Assembly: GCA_964481655.1 (NCBI GenBank)
Contig: CAYZVO010000013.1
Span: forward strand, 8,635 to 72,634
Length of the DNA stretch: 64,000 nucleotides
Source of the DNA: CALDOK01 sp964481655
GTDB taxonomy: Bacteria > Myxococcota_A > UBA796 > JAFGLY01
Reading direction: 5' to 3'
Of the stretch, positions 16,069-25,519 are shown piece after piece; within the stretch, counting starts at the first letter, position 1, and each line of letters opens with the position of its first letter. Below the pieces are notes generated by a model. That model was not told the origin of the DNA, did no database searches, and was given only the letters and a program-made list of their open reading frames with translations. Made by a program: the position numbers and the translations under genes.

Positions 16069-17442
16069 CTACTCCCCCAGCAGCGGGTAGAGGTCCTCGA
16101 TCCAGGTGGTGTGGCCCAGCAGGCGATCCTGGGGCCAGGCCACGTCCCAGACCAGCTCGCCGTCCGGCGCGATCTCTTTGACCCGGGGGGTCGTGCCGTA
16201 GTTGTGCAGGGTGTTGCCCCCGGGCAGGCGCTGAGCCTCGCCGCCCAGGCCCGCGGGGACGCCGAGGTCCTCGCCGTAGCTCCAGACCTGTCGCAGGGTG
16301 CGCGCGTCGCTGTCCAGCTCGTACTCCCGGGCCACGCCGGTCTCGTCGTCCTCGGCCTGGTGGGTGGATAGCAGCAGGGTGCCGCTGTCGGTGAAGGCCA
16401 CGCCGTGCTGCATCCAGAAGCCGCTGTCGGGTGGGTCGAAGCTCCAGGCCTGCTCGTGCTGCCCGAACAGCTCCAGGCTCTCGCCGCTGTCGCCGTCGAT
16501 GTGGATCACCAGGTCCTGCAGGGCGAGGGAGACCAGGAAGCTGCGGTCGGACTCGCGCCAGGAGACGGTGTTGGCGAGGCAGCTGCCTTCGGTGCCCAGC
16601 TCCTCGAAGAAGGCCAGGCAGGTCCAGACGGTCTCCACCTCGCCGTCGGGGCTGCGCACCATCAGCGCGCCCTCGCCCTCACCGGGCATGGCCCACCAGG
16701 CGATGGAGCCGTCGGGCAGCTCGGTCCAGGGGTGGTTGGCGCCCTCGATCTCGACGCTCTCGAGCAGGGCGCCGTCGAGGGTGACGCGGTGCAGCTGGCT
16801 GGGGGTGCCGAAGTCCCACAGGGACCACCAGGTGTTGTCGTCGATCAGGACGCTCGCGCCGTCGCCCGCGGCCCGGACCTGCAGCGTGAAGTGCTGGTCC
16901 TCGGTCTCCCGGGCCCACACCAGCCGGCCGCGCCGGTCCAGGATGAAGGCGTAGAACACACCGCTCTGCCAGCCGGGCATGGTGGTGTTCATGGAACCCA
17001 GCAGCCAGCGCCCGCTGGGTTCCCAGCGCTCGGGGTCCCCCACCAGCAGCGCCGGCTCCAGCGCCGCAGAGGGGGCCGGGTCGGTCTGTGCCGCCTGCAC
17101 GGCGCTGCGCTCCACCACCGCGCCGGCCTCCATCACCACCCGCAGCTGGATCTTGTGGTCGTAGGGGATGCCCAGCAGCAGCTGCTCGTGCTCGCCCTCG
17201 TCCCGGCGCTGGCTTGGGGTGCGCTCCCAGCGGTCGCCGTCCACGCGGTACTCCACCCAGCTGTCGCAGTCGTGCTCCTGCCACCAGTGCACGCGGACGA
17301 TGGAGCCGAAGTCCTCGTGCAGCTCCCAGCCCACGTCGGCGATCCAGGGCTCGACCAGGTTGGGGCCGCCGGTCTCACCACCGGGGGGAGGACAGGCGGT
17401 GAGCAGGAGGGCGCAGGGGGCGCAGAGGAGGGAGCGACGCAT
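16069..17442 (-). CDS. Arylsulfotransferase (ASST)-like beta-propeller lipoprotein
   Basis: 457 residues from the ATG at 17442, which begins a lipoprotein signal ending LLTAC (Cys17); upstream frame extension is Ser/Arg-rich shadow. The body has repeated propeller strands typical of ASST-type proteins: GVFYAFILDRRGRLVW, LHRVTLDGALLES, NHPWTELPDGSIAWW, WMQHGVAFTDSGTLLLSTH and the closing PGGNTLHNYGTTPRVKEIAPDGELVWDV. Bacterial ASSTs transfer sulfate between phenolic compounds using an active-site His (family knowledge). Candidate His residues are present in NHPW and QHGV, but I cannot assign the catalytic one. Single gene, convergent with the CAP run. Confidence 0.7.
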   Translation of the reverse strand: MRRSLLCAPCALLLTACPPPGGETGGPNLVEPWIADVGWELHEDFGSIVRVHWWQEHDCDSWVEYRVDGDRWERTPSQRRDEGEHEQLLLGIPYDHKIQLRVVMEAGAVVERSAVQAAQTDPAPSAALEPALLVGDPERWEPSGRWLLGSMNTTMPGWQSGVFYAFILDRRGRLVWARETEDQHFTLQVRAAGDGASVLIDDNTWWSLWDFGTPSQLHRVTLDGALLESVEIEGANHPWTELPDGSIAWWAMPGEGEGALMVRSPDGEVETVWTCLAFFEELGTEGSCLANTVSWRESDRSFLVSLALQDLVIHIDGDSGESLELFGQHEQAWSFDPPDSGFWMQHGVAFTDSGTLLLSTHQAEDDETGVAREYELDSDARTLRQVWSYGEDLGVPAGLGGEAQRLPGGNTLHNYGTTPRVKEIAPDGELVWDVAWPQDRLLGHTTWIEDLYPLLGE

Positions 17443-17521
17443 GGCCGCCCGATAACGCGCTGTCCGGGTGGGCTGGCAATAGGCTACGATCCCGGACCGT
17501 ACCCCTGACGGAGGTTCCCCC

Positions 17522-18088
17522 ATGGGCAAGCTGGATGAGCTCGAGGAAGAGCTGGCGCGCAAGAAGGCCGAGGTGGAGCGCAAGGCCGCCCTCGAGGCGG
17601 GCCGTGTCGCCGTGAAGACTGCGTGGAAGGGGCTGGTCGCCGCGGTGAGTGGCGCCGCCGACAGCCTGGTCAGCGCCGCCGAGAGCCAGCTCGAGGACGC
17701 CAAGGCAGCCCGGGGTGAGGCTCCCGAGGGCGGCGAGGTGCTCGACGACGAGATTGACGAGTTCACCGCCTCCAGCCGTGCCCTGGACAACGTACGGGGC
17801 AGCATCGACAAGACCGAGCCCAGCGCCCTGGACCGCCGCAGGGCCCGCGAGGCCCGGGCCAAGGCCGAGCTCGAGGCCATGAAGGCCGCCATGGGCGAAG
17901 GCCGCGCCCCCATCCCCGACGCGGACGCCGAGGACGAGCCCGTGATCGAGGCCCGCTACGAAGGCCCGGGCGCCCGTGCCGCGCGGGAGCGACGCGAGCG
18001 CCAGCTGCGGGCCGAGAAGGAGCTCGAGGCCCTCAAGGAGCAGGCGCGCTCTCCGGAGGATCGCCCCCCGGCGAAGCGGACCCTGTAG
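17522..18088 (+). CDS. Charged coiled-coil protein of unknown function
   Basis: 188 residues. It begins with a Glu/Lys-rich helix (MGKLDELEEELARKKAEVERK), has an Ala-rich amphipathic segment in the middle (TAWKGLVAAVSGAADSLVSAAE), and ends in long Arg/Glu/Ala helices. No signal, no membrane helix, no recognised domain. A GGAGG site precedes the ATG. The last 56 bases overlap, antisense, the end of the flippase-like gene. Expected to be cytoplasmic and elongated. Confidence 0.6.
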   Translation: MGKLDELEEELARKKAEVERKAALEAGRVAVKTAWKGLVAAVSGAADSLVSAAESQLEDAKAARGEAPEGGEVLDDEIDEFTASSRALDNVRGSIDKTEPSALDRRRAREARAKAELEAMKAAMGEGRAPIPDADAEDEPVIEARYEGPGARAARERRERQLRAEKELEALKEQARSPEDRPPAKRTL

Positions 18089-19070
18089 ACCCGGCGCGCG
18101 CCTTCCCGAGCTCCCCCAGCCGGCGCCATGTCGGCAGGGCGCCCAGGGCCAGGGTGGTGCCCTGGTGTGAGGCCCACAGCATCGCCGCCACCGCCAGGGC
18201 GGGGGCGCTGGGCACGCCGAAGGTGGCCAGGACCAGCACCGCCGAGGCTGCCTGACCGGCGCCCATGGTCTGGGGCAGCACGGTGGACGCCAGGGAGCCT
18301 GCGGCCTGGAACAGCGCCGCGGCCAGCAGCGCCGGCACCGGGTCGATCCCGATGGCCAGGAACAGCAGCAGCAGCGATCCCAGGTAGATGACGACCTGGA
18401 TGAGCGCCAGGCCTGCGTTGACGGCCACCCGGGCGGCGCCGCGGCCGCGGCCCGCGTCGGCGAGCAGGGTGGTGATGCCCCGGGCCGGGCCCGGCTCGGG
18501 GGCCCGGCGGGTGTGCAGCCGGCGCAGCACGATCACGGCCCCCACCACCGCCATGGTGGCGCCGGCGGTGAGCAGGCCCAGATCCCGCTGCGCGCTCGCC
18601 AGGTCCAGCTCCGCCACCCCCGCGGCCCAGGTCGCGCCCTGGGTGATCAGCAGGATCAGCAGCAGGACGCCGAAGACCAGCGCCTCGATGACGCTGGTGG
18701 CCCCCACGGCGGTCAAGGCCGCCATGGTGCTCACCCCGCACTCCTTGCGCAGCAGCGCCACCGCCAGCACGTCGCCCCCGCGCAGGGGCAGCACGGTGTT
18801 GGTCAGGCCCGAGGTGTAGCCGATGCCCAGGGTCGTGAGCAGGCTGGGGCGGCCCCAGGCCCGCAGGGTCTGGTAGAGCCGCAGCTCGTGCAGGGTCACG
18901 CTGATGGCCCGGGCCGGGGGGACCAGGGCCAGCCAGCGCCAATCGACCATCGTGAAGGCGTCCCGGAGGGGCTCCCACTCCACGTGGCGCAGCAGCAGCC
19001 CGATCACCAGCGCCGATCCCAGCAGCTGCAGCAGCAGGCTGAGCCAGCGACGGCGGGGCTCGGTGCTCAT
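18033..19070 (-). CDS. Flippase-like membrane protein (lysylphosphatidylglycerol synthase TM family)
   Basis: 345 residues from the ATG at 19070 (overlapping the upstream stop as ATGA). Eight or so hydrophobic helices begin with LLLQLLGSALVIGLLLRHV. The segment LGIGYTSGLTNTVLPLRGGDVLAVALLRKECGVSTMAALTAV carries the pattern typical of the UPF0104 / LPG synthase transmembrane family (P..GG...R...L), and LPQTMGAGQAASAVLVLATFGV is its second hallmark. There is no cytoplasmic lysyltransferase domain, so a lipid or glycolipid flippase role is more likely than aminoacyl transfer. Third gene of a coupled operon with a glycosidase and a PPDK-like protein, which suggests handling of a glycan or phospholipid. 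Confidence 0.8.
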   Translation of the reverse strand: MSTEPRRRWLSLLLQLLGSALVIGLLLRHVEWEPLRDAFTMVDWRWLALVPPARAISVTLHELRLYQTLRAWGRPSLLTTLGIGYTSGLTNTVLPLRGGDVLAVALLRKECGVSTMAALTAVGATSVIEALVFGVLLLILLITQGATWAAGVAELDLASAQRDLGLLTAGATMAVVGAVIVLRRLHTRRAPEPGPARGITTLLADAGRGRGAARVAVNAGLALIQVVIYLGSLLLLFLAIGIDPVPALLAAALFQAAGSLASTVLPQTMGAGQAASAVLVLATFGVPSAPALAVAAMLWASHQGTTLALGALPTWRRLGELGKARAGSTGSASPGGDPPESAPAP

Positions 19071-21721
19071 CGCTGATCTCCAGCAGGCAGGGGCACACCC
19101 TCCCGGTCGCAGATCTCCTGCAGCGTCCGCAGGGACCAGGGCTTGTCGTAGGCGTACAGCTCGTTCCAGGGGCTGGCGATGAGCGCGACCACCGAGCGAG
19201 CCTGGGGATCGACGGTGGACGGCAGGCTGGCCGCCATCGCGTCCAGCTGCGGCTCCGCCAGCTTGAGGGTGGTGAAGACGCGCAGGTCGGCTGGGCGGAT
19301 GGTGATGGGCTCGAGGCCTTCGACCAGGATGCGATCGCGGGCGCGGTTGATGCGGCGTTCTCCTACTTGATTCAGCACGCTCATGTACTTCTGGAACAGC
19401 ACCCACTCGTTGAGCAGGAAGCCGATCTCGGCTGCCTGGAGCGCCCGCCAGAACACCACCGGGTGCTCGAGGGCCAGGAAGCGGCCCAGCATGAACGAGC
19501 CGGCCGTGAAGCCCGACAGGCCCTGGTCCTGGCAGCGGGCCACGGCCGCGCGCTGGAACGCCGCGCGCCGCTCGGGGGTGAGCAGGGCGTAGACCCGCGC
19601 CTGCTCGAGGTGGCTCCCCAGCTCGGAGCGCAGCACCTCGTCCAGGTAGTTGTCGGGGGAGGTGTCGAAGTAGGCGTTGACCAGCTGGCCGGCCTTGCGC
19701 GGATCATCCCGCAGATCGCCCCGCACCAGCCGCAGCAGATCCTCGAGGCCCATCAGCTGGTCCACCTGCAGGCTCGAGGCCAGCTCCCGGTACTGGGACA
19801 GGGCGCGGCGCAGCCGGGGGTAGAGGCGGGCCTCACCCTCGCTCAGGGCCAGGCGCTCACCCTGCTGGTAGCGCTCGAAGCGGGCAGGCACGAAGGCGGC
19901 GCGGCCGCGGTAGACGGCGCCCCGGCGGCTCGACAGCGTGATCCACTCACCCTCCTGGATCCGGTCGCCGTCGGCGTTGACCAGCGACGCACCTTCGATG
20001 CGGACCCCCTGGCGCTCGAGGTCCAGGAAGGCGGGGATGCCGTAGCCCCGGCAGGAGGTGACCACGTGGATGGCGGCGGGGGTGACGCTGAGGATGGCGT
20101 CCAGCTCGCTCATCACGATGGTCTCTTCGGGGCCGAAGGCGCCCCGGCACAGGCAGACCTGCTCCCCGCGCTTCTTGGCCTGCAATGCCCGCTCGGCGCT
20201 GAAGTAGATCCGGCAGCTCACCGCCATGCGCGGCAGCACCGACACCCCGGTGGCGAACAGCGCCAGCCGCTCGAGGGAGCTTGGATCGATGGTGGCGCTC
20301 GAGACCTGGTGCAGGTGCTCGGGTCGCACCAGGTCCAGGACCCGTCGGGCGGGGATGATGCCCTCGTCGTACAGGGACAGCGCGGCGACCAGGGCGGCCC
20401 GGCCGGTGGTCTCGGTGGTGTTGAGCTGCAGCAGCGAGAAGAAGCGGCAGCGGTGCTGGCTCGAGGCCCCCAGCTCGATGGTCACCGGGGCCTGCTGGTA
20501 GCGCTCGAGGGCCGCGAGGCGGGGGAGGAAGTGGTAGACCGCGGGGAAGCTGGACTGGAGCACCGCCGGCCGGTCGAAGGCGGTCTCCTCGGCTGCCAGG
20601 CTGCCGGTCATGATCTCCTCGCCGAAGATGTTGCGGACCGCCTCGATCTCCCGGCCGAGGCCGGTGCGCGGGTGTCGGCTGTAGAGCACCCCCGGGTAGG
20701 CTTGATCGCTGCCCACGGTGCAGATCATCTGCTGGAAGATCAGCGCTGGGTAGTGCTCGCGGCCCCGCATGAAGGTGAGCAGCAGGTCCCGCCGCTCCCG
20801 GAAGTAGGCGTAGGCAGCCTCGGCGCAGAAGCGCACCTGGTAGCGGGCGTCGTCCAGCAGGCGGGGGTCCCGGGCCTGGATCTCGAGCTCCAGGGTCTCG
20901 ATGGCCCGGGCCAGGGCGATGGGCGAGGACAGGGATGAGAGGCGCTCGAGCTCCTGGTCCTGGGTCTCCGGCTCCAGCAGGCGGTAGAGGGTGCGCAGCT
21001 GGTTGCAGCGGATCTTGAGGGTGGCCTGTTGGCCCCGATCGGCCTCGAGGCGCTCCACCACGGCCCGGGTCACCCCGAGGTTGAGGTAGGTGGGCATGAA
21101 GCCGGGGATGTACATGGGACCTGCGCAGCGCAGGGCCAGCAGCAGGGGCTGGTCCGGGTCGCCCAGGCGGGTGCGGGTGAGGCGCTCGAGGTTGTCCAGG
21201 CAGGCCTCGAGGTGCTGGCGCCGGGCCTCGGCGTCCAGGGGGAAGGTGTCCGCGGTGAGCACCGAGAAGTCGGGCACCGGGTAGCCCAGCTTGGTCAGCG
21301 CCAGCAGCACCGAGCCCTTGTGGCTCACCTGATGGCGGTTGTAGGAGGCCGGCGAGCTCGATGGCACCACCAGCTCGTTCTCCACCAGGGGGGCGCGCAG
21401 GCTGGGCTCCCGCTCCCGGAACCAGGCCCGGAAGCGCCGGTCGAGGCGGGCCTGGGCCGCCCGGATGCCGCGGCGGGCCTGGAGGATGTCCAGCAGGTGT
21501 CGCTGCGCGGCCCCCCGCTGGGGGGTGCAGAGGAAGGGCAGGTCCACGTCGCGGACGCTGAGCTGCTGCCAGCCGGGGGTGCGGGCCAGCCGATAGCGCA
21601 CCGCTGGGGGGCCATACCCGGGCCGCGGCGGCTCCCGCTCCCCCCGCAGCCGGCGCGCGAGGGTCTGCAGGGTGCGGCGGGCGCCCGGCTGGTCGCCCCT
21701 CAGCTCGAAGGCGCGGATCAT
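19067..21721 (-). CDS. PPDK-like phosphotransferase with unusual C-terminus
   Basis: 884 residues from the ATG at 21721 (ATGA overlap with the GH92 stop). Residues about 130-440 match the ATP-binding part of pyruvate phosphate dikinase: KGSVLLALTKLGYPVPDFSV, LALRCAGPMYIPGFMPTYLNLG (compare R-S-G...MPGMMDT-LNLG), GSDQAYPGVLYSRHPRTG and a Gln-rich ending near 430. Residues about 500-605 match the swivelling phosphohistidine domain, with a candidate His at 552 (IHVVTSCRGYGIPAF), GEWITL and GAVYRG. The remaining 280 residues are helical and do not resemble the PEP/pyruvate TIM barrel. It may therefore phosphorylate a different acceptor. A helical N-terminal region of 120 residues is also extra. 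Confidence 0.75.
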   Translation of the reverse strand: MIRAFELRGDQPGARRTLQTLARRLRGEREPPRPGYGPPAVRYRLARTPGWQQLSVRDVDLPFLCTPQRGAAQRHLLDILQARRGIRAAQARLDRRFRAWFREREPSLRAPLVENELVVPSSSPASYNRHQVSHKGSVLLALTKLGYPVPDFSVLTADTFPLDAEARRQHLEACLDNLERLTRTRLGDPDQPLLLALRCAGPMYIPGFMPTYLNLGVTRAVVERLEADRGQQATLKIRCNQLRTLYRLLEPETQDQELERLSSLSSPIALARAIETLELEIQARDPRLLDDARYQVRFCAEAAYAYFRERRDLLLTFMRGREHYPALIFQQMICTVGSDQAYPGVLYSRHPRTGLGREIEAVRNIFGEEIMTGSLAAEETAFDRPAVLQSSFPAVYHFLPRLAALERYQQAPVTIELGASSQHRCRFFSLLQLNTTETTGRAALVAALSLYDEGIIPARRVLDLVRPEHLHQVSSATIDPSSLERLALFATGVSVLPRMAVSCRIYFSAERALQAKKRGEQVCLCRGAFGPEETIVMSELDAILSVTPAAIHVVTSCRGYGIPAFLDLERQGVRIEGASLVNADGDRIQEGEWITLSSRRGAVYRGRAAFVPARFERYQQGERLALSEGEARLYPRLRRALSQYRELASSLQVDQLMGLEDLLRLVRGDLRDDPRKAGQLVNAYFDTSPDNYLDEVLRSELGSHLEQARVYALLTPERRAAFQRAAVARCQDQGLSGFTAGSFMLGRFLALEHPVVFWRALQAAEIGFLLNEWVLFQKYMSVLNQVGERRINRARDRILVEGLEPITIRPADLRVFTTLKLAEPQLDAMAASLPSTVDPQARSVVALIASPWNELYAYDKPWSLRTLQEICDREGVPLPAGDQR

Positions 21722-24027
21722 GGCAGGGGCTCTCGCTCGCTGTCGATCAGGCCCATGGCGGGGGCGAGGTGGAAGCGCAGCCAGGTGTCGGCCGCCAGCT
21801 GGTCGTGGGTGAGGGTGCCACCCTCGATCAGCTCGCCGTCGAGGGTCGCGCCCAGCCAGGTGCCGCGGGCGATGTGCTCGGCGCCGCTGGCGTCGATGTG
21901 CAGGGTGCCGTGCATGTGGTCCACCTCGGCGTGGCGGAACACCGGCGGGCCCAGGGCGTAGATCTCGGTCCCGGCGATGGGGTAGGGGCCCAGGGCCGAC
22001 AGCACGTACCAGGCACTCAGGGTGCCGCCGTCGTCGTTGCCGTCCACGCCGTGAGCTCCCGTGCCGTAGCGGGTCTCCCGGACCCACTGCACCCACGGGG
22101 CGCCGTGCCCGGGTTCGTCCAGCAGGGCGTAGAGGTAGGGCGCGTGGATGTCGGGCTCGTTGCCGTGCCAGTAGTAGAGGTCGGGCCAGATGTCTTCCTC
22201 TTCGTCGGTGGACAGCTCGAAGAAGGTGTCCAGGCGCTCGAAGAAGGGATCCCGCCCGCCGAAGATCTGGGACAGGCGCTCCGCGTCCTGGGGCGCGAGC
22301 CACATGTATTGCCAGGCGTTGCCCTCGGTGTACTCATCCTGCCAGGCCAGCTCGTCGAAGTCCTCGAGGGGCTCCATGCTGCCGTCGCGGTCCCGGGCCC
22401 GGAAGAACATGGTCTCGGGGTCCCACAGGTTGAGGTAGTAGCGGGAGCGGTCGCCGTAGCGCTGGGCGTCCTCGTCGTACCCGAGCTCCGCGGCCCAGGT
22501 GGACATGGCGTGGTCGGCCCAGGTGTACTCCATGGTGCGCGCCACACCGCCGCTGTGCTCGTCCGCGGCGACCCAGCCCAGGCCCAGGTAGCTGTCGATG
22601 CCGTGGCGGCCGCCTGACATCGCGGTGTCCGGGCGTGGGTTGTCGGCGCAGAGCTTGGCGGCCTCCCACGCGGCGTCCACATCCCAGCCCCTGATACCCT
22701 TGAGCCATGTGTCACTCAGGACGATGTCGGCCGGGTCGCCGATCATCGAGCCCGAGTCGCCGCCGCCGCAGGGCCAGCGGGGCAGGCAGCCGCCGCTCTG
22801 CTCGGCCATGCGCACCAGGGAGGTGGCGAAGTGTGCGGCGTAGTCGGGGTAGACCAGGTTGTAGAGCGGATGAGCCGTGCGGTAGGTGTCCCAGAAGCTC
22901 ATGTCCGAGTAGAACGGATCGTCGGGCTCCACGCGAACCTCGCCGTCGAAGCCGACGTAGCTTCCGTCAGCGTCGGAGCGCAGGTTGGGCATGAGCATCG
23001 AGCGATACAGGGAGCTGTAGAAGATGGTCAGCTCGCGGTCCGTGCCGCCGCTGACCCGGATGCGCCCCAGGGCGTCCCGCCACTCGTCCTCGCTCTGCTG
23101 CTTCAGCTCGTCGAGCCCGTATCCTTCGGCCTCCGCGATCCAGTTGGCCTCGGCGCCTTCGGGTGACACATACGAGATGCCTACGCGAACCGTGACCGTG
23201 GTGCCCCCCTCTTGGGGCTCGAAGCCCAGCCAGCCGCCCAGATCCTGCCCCACGGCCTGTGTGCTGTCGGGTTCGGGTTCGGCGTCTGCCCAGGTGCCCC
23301 AGGCCGTCGGAGGCGGATCGAGCTCGGCCCACAGGTGCACCAGGAAGCCGTAGCTCCGGCCCGAGAGGGCCCCGGCGGTCTGGTGCTGCCCGGTGACGAT
23401 GCCGGCGTCGGGGTCGATGTCGATCGATGCATCGATCCGATACATCTCGTTGGTCTCGTCCCACTCCTTGGGCTCCATCTGGTGCTCGAGGTCGATCACG
23501 ATGGTGGGCTCCACCCCCTCGGGGAAGTGGTAGCGGTGCACGCCCACGCGTTGGCCCGCGGCGATCTCGGTGTGGATCCCGTTGTCGAAGCTCACCGCGT
23601 AGTAGCCGGGGCTCGATTCTTCGTTGTCGTGGGAGAAGCTCGCCACCCTCGTCTCGCTGTCGGTGTGGTCCTCTTCGAACCCGTCGGCCGGGTAGAACAG
23701 CACGCTGCCGTAGTCCGGGGCCCCGGTGCCCTGCAGGTGGATGTGGGAGAAGCCCGTGATCAGGTGGTCCTCGTACCAGTAGCCGCCGTTGTGGAAGCCG
23801 CTGACGTGAGCGCCGTCGGTGCGGGTGTCGGGGGAGATGGCCACCAGGCCGAAGGGGGCCGCTGCGCCCGGGTAGCTGGAGCCCTGGCCGAAGCCCAGGC
23901 CGCCGGTGGCGATGAAGGTGTCCACCCAGGGGATGGGGTCCTCCCAGGCGATGTCGGTGGCGGGCTCGGGCTCGCAGGCTGCGAGCAGGGTCAGCAGCGG
24001 GAGCAGGGTGTGGCTCTGGCGGGGCAT
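21718..24027 (-). CDS. GH92 family exo-alpha-mannosidase-like lipoprotein
   Basis: 769 residues from the ATG at 24027, with lipobox LLAAC (Cys18); upstream extension has no coding character. The N-terminal beta-sandwich starts VDTFIATGGLGFGQGSSYPGAAAPFGLVAISPDT, the usual GH92 opening. Later come TGFSHIHLQGTG, FYSDMSFWDTYRTAHPLYNLVYP, YWHGNEPDIHAPYLY and the signature GVDGNDDGGTLSAWYVLSALGPYP, containing the acidic residues that bind calcium and act as catalytic acid/base in this family. GH92 enzymes cleave alpha-mannosides from glycans. Exported and lipid-anchored, it likely trims environmental or surface mannans. First gene of a three-gene coupled operon. Confidence 0.9.
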   Translation of the reverse strand: MPRQSHTLLPLLTLLAACEPEPATDIAWEDPIPWVDTFIATGGLGFGQGSSYPGAAAPFGLVAISPDTRTDGAHVSGFHNGGYWYEDHLITGFSHIHLQGTGAPDYGSVLFYPADGFEEDHTDSETRVASFSHDNEESSPGYYAVSFDNGIHTEIAAGQRVGVHRYHFPEGVEPTIVIDLEHQMEPKEWDETNEMYRIDASIDIDPDAGIVTGQHQTAGALSGRSYGFLVHLWAELDPPPTAWGTWADAEPEPDSTQAVGQDLGGWLGFEPQEGGTTVTVRVGISYVSPEGAEANWIAEAEGYGLDELKQQSEDEWRDALGRIRVSGGTDRELTIFYSSLYRSMLMPNLRSDADGSYVGFDGEVRVEPDDPFYSDMSFWDTYRTAHPLYNLVYPDYAAHFATSLVRMAEQSGGCLPRWPCGGGDSGSMIGDPADIVLSDTWLKGIRGWDVDAAWEAAKLCADNPRPDTAMSGGRHGIDSYLGLGWVAADEHSGGVARTMEYTWADHAMSTWAAELGYDEDAQRYGDRSRYYLNLWDPETMFFRARDRDGSMEPLEDFDELAWQDEYTEGNAWQYMWLAPQDAERLSQIFGGRDPFFERLDTFFELSTDEEEDIWPDLYYWHGNEPDIHAPYLYALLDEPGHGAPWVQWVRETRYGTGAHGVDGNDDGGTLSAWYVLSALGPYPIAGTEIYALGPPVFRHAEVDHMHGTLHIDASGAEHIARGTWLGATLDGELIEGGTLTHDQLAADTWLRFHLAPAMGLIDSEREPLP

Positions 24028-24165
24028 GGGCACGCTCGGGTGGTCCAGCGATGATAGCCGAATCACTGGGCCAGCGGCATCGGCAGGGCTTGGCGGCTTG
24101 TGCAGGGGGACACAGCGTCTCCCCGCGGTTCGCGCTAAGGTAGGCGCCTCCAGAGGTGCTTCCCC

Positions 24166-25518
24166 ATGCGCGTGCTGCTCGTCCAGGCCTTCACCGCCGT
24201 CGACATGGAGCTGGTCTATCCCATCGGGCTGGCCTACCTGGCGGCGCACCTGCCGGGCCACGAGGTGGAGATCTTCGACGTCAATCTGCACCGGGAGCGC
24301 CCCTACGACGCCCTCGAGCAGGCCGTGCGGGACTTCGGCCCGGACGTGGTCGGTTTCTCCCTGCGCAACATGAAGGTGGGCATGCCCCACCTGCACACCG
24401 ACGACTTCGAGCCCCAGCGGCTGGCCATCGAGCGGGTCCAGCAGGTGGCGCCGGGCGTGCCGGTCATCGCCGGCGGTACGGCGTTCTCGCTGTACGCCGA
24501 GGCCATGATGGAGCGCCTGCCCGGGCTGCACTGCGGGGTCTGGGGCGAAGCCGAGCACCGCCTGCCCCAGCTGCTCGAGCGCCTCGACCGCCCGGAGTCG
24601 GTCCCCGGCGTGTACCACCGCCGCGACGGTCAGGTCCGGTACTCCGGCGCGCCGCCGGTGGTGGACTTCGCCGCCCTCGAGCTGCCCATGCGGGAGCTGG
24701 TGCCCCTGAAGCCCTACGCCGACAGCTCCTTCGTGAGCATCGGCGTGCAGGCCAAGCGCGGCTGTCAGCTCAAGTGCCTGCACTGCTCCGACACCTTCCT
24801 GGCCGGCAAGACCGTCCGGATGCGGGAGCCCAAGGCCATCGTGGACGAGATGGAGTTCCTGGTGAAGGAGCACGGCATCCGGGAGCTGTTCTTCTGCGAT
24901 CAGGCCTTCAACATCCCCCCCCAGCACGCCATCGACATCGCCCGTGAGATCGTGGCCCGCAAGCTCGAGCTCAAGTGGTCGGCGTGGTTCAACGAGCACC
25001 GCGCCACCCTCACCGACGAGCTGCTGTCCTGGGTCAAGCGCTCGGGCTGCGGCCTGCTGAGCTTCAGCCCCGACCACGTGGACGATCGGGTGCTGCGGGC
25101 GCTGGACAAGAACTTCACCGAGGACGACCTCCACTACACCTACCGGGCCGCCAAGAAGCACGGCCTCGATGTGGAGTACAGCTTCTTCCTCAACTCCCCG
25201 GGTGAGACCCCCGCCTCGCTGCTGCGCCTGTTCACCTTCCTGGCGCGGGCGCGCTGGCACCTGGGCCCCAGCCTGCGCACCTTCTCGCTGCTGCTGATGC
25301 AGCCCATCCGGATCTACCCCCACACCCGCCTGCAGCAGCTGGCCATCGCCGAGGGCCTCATCGACCCCGACGACGACCTCATCGAGGGTCGCTACTGGAA
25401 CCCGGGGCGGATGCGCCACGCCGTCAAGGGCATCCAGGCGGGGCTGAACCTGGCCTACAAGGGCCGCGAGGCCGTGCGTCGTCGCCGCGGTGACGCCTTC
25501 GGCAGCCTGGAGCGCTGA
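24166..25518 (+). CDS. B12-binding domain radical SAM protein
   Basis: 450 residues. The N-terminal 150 residues form a cobalamin-binding-type Rossmann domain (RVLLVQAF...YPIGLAYLAAHLPGHEVEIFDVN, VVGFSLRN, VPVIAGGTAFSLY). The radical SAM cluster motif is C200-x3-C204-x2-C207 inside KRGCQLKCLHCSD, followed by ELFFCDQAFNIP and SPDHVDDRVLRALDKN, as expected for the barrel. Such enzymes methylate or rearrange unactivated carbons in natural products and lipids; the substrate is unknown here. It overlaps nothing, and the next gene starts one base after its stop, so the TPR-sulfotransferase is probably co-translated. Divergent from the GH92 operon. Confidence 0.85.
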   Translation: MRVLLVQAFTAVDMELVYPIGLAYLAAHLPGHEVEIFDVNLHRERPYDALEQAVRDFGPDVVGFSLRNMKVGMPHLHTDDFEPQRLAIERVQQVAPGVPVIAGGTAFSLYAEAMMERLPGLHCGVWGEAEHRLPQLLERLDRPESVPGVYHRRDGQVRYSGAPPVVDFAALELPMRELVPLKPYADSSFVSIGVQAKRGCQLKCLHCSDTFLAGKTVRMREPKAIVDEMEFLVKEHGIRELFFCDQAFNIPPQHAIDIAREIVARKLELKWSAWFNEHRATLTDELLSWVKRSGCGLLSFSPDHVDDRVLRALDKNFTEDDLHYTYRAAKKHGLDVEYSFFLNSPGETPASLLRLFTFLARARWHLGPSLRTFSLLLMQPIRIYPHTRLQQLAIAEGLIDPDDDLIEGRYWNPGRMRHAVKGIQAGLNLAYKGREAVRRRRGDAFGSLER

Positions 25519-25519
25519 G

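Noticed and set aside
17443..17913. Longer N-terminus for the arylsulfotransferase-like protein
   Set aside because: Ser/Ala/Arg-rich and antisense to the coiled-coil gene; the ATG at 17442 starts a proper lipoprotein signal.
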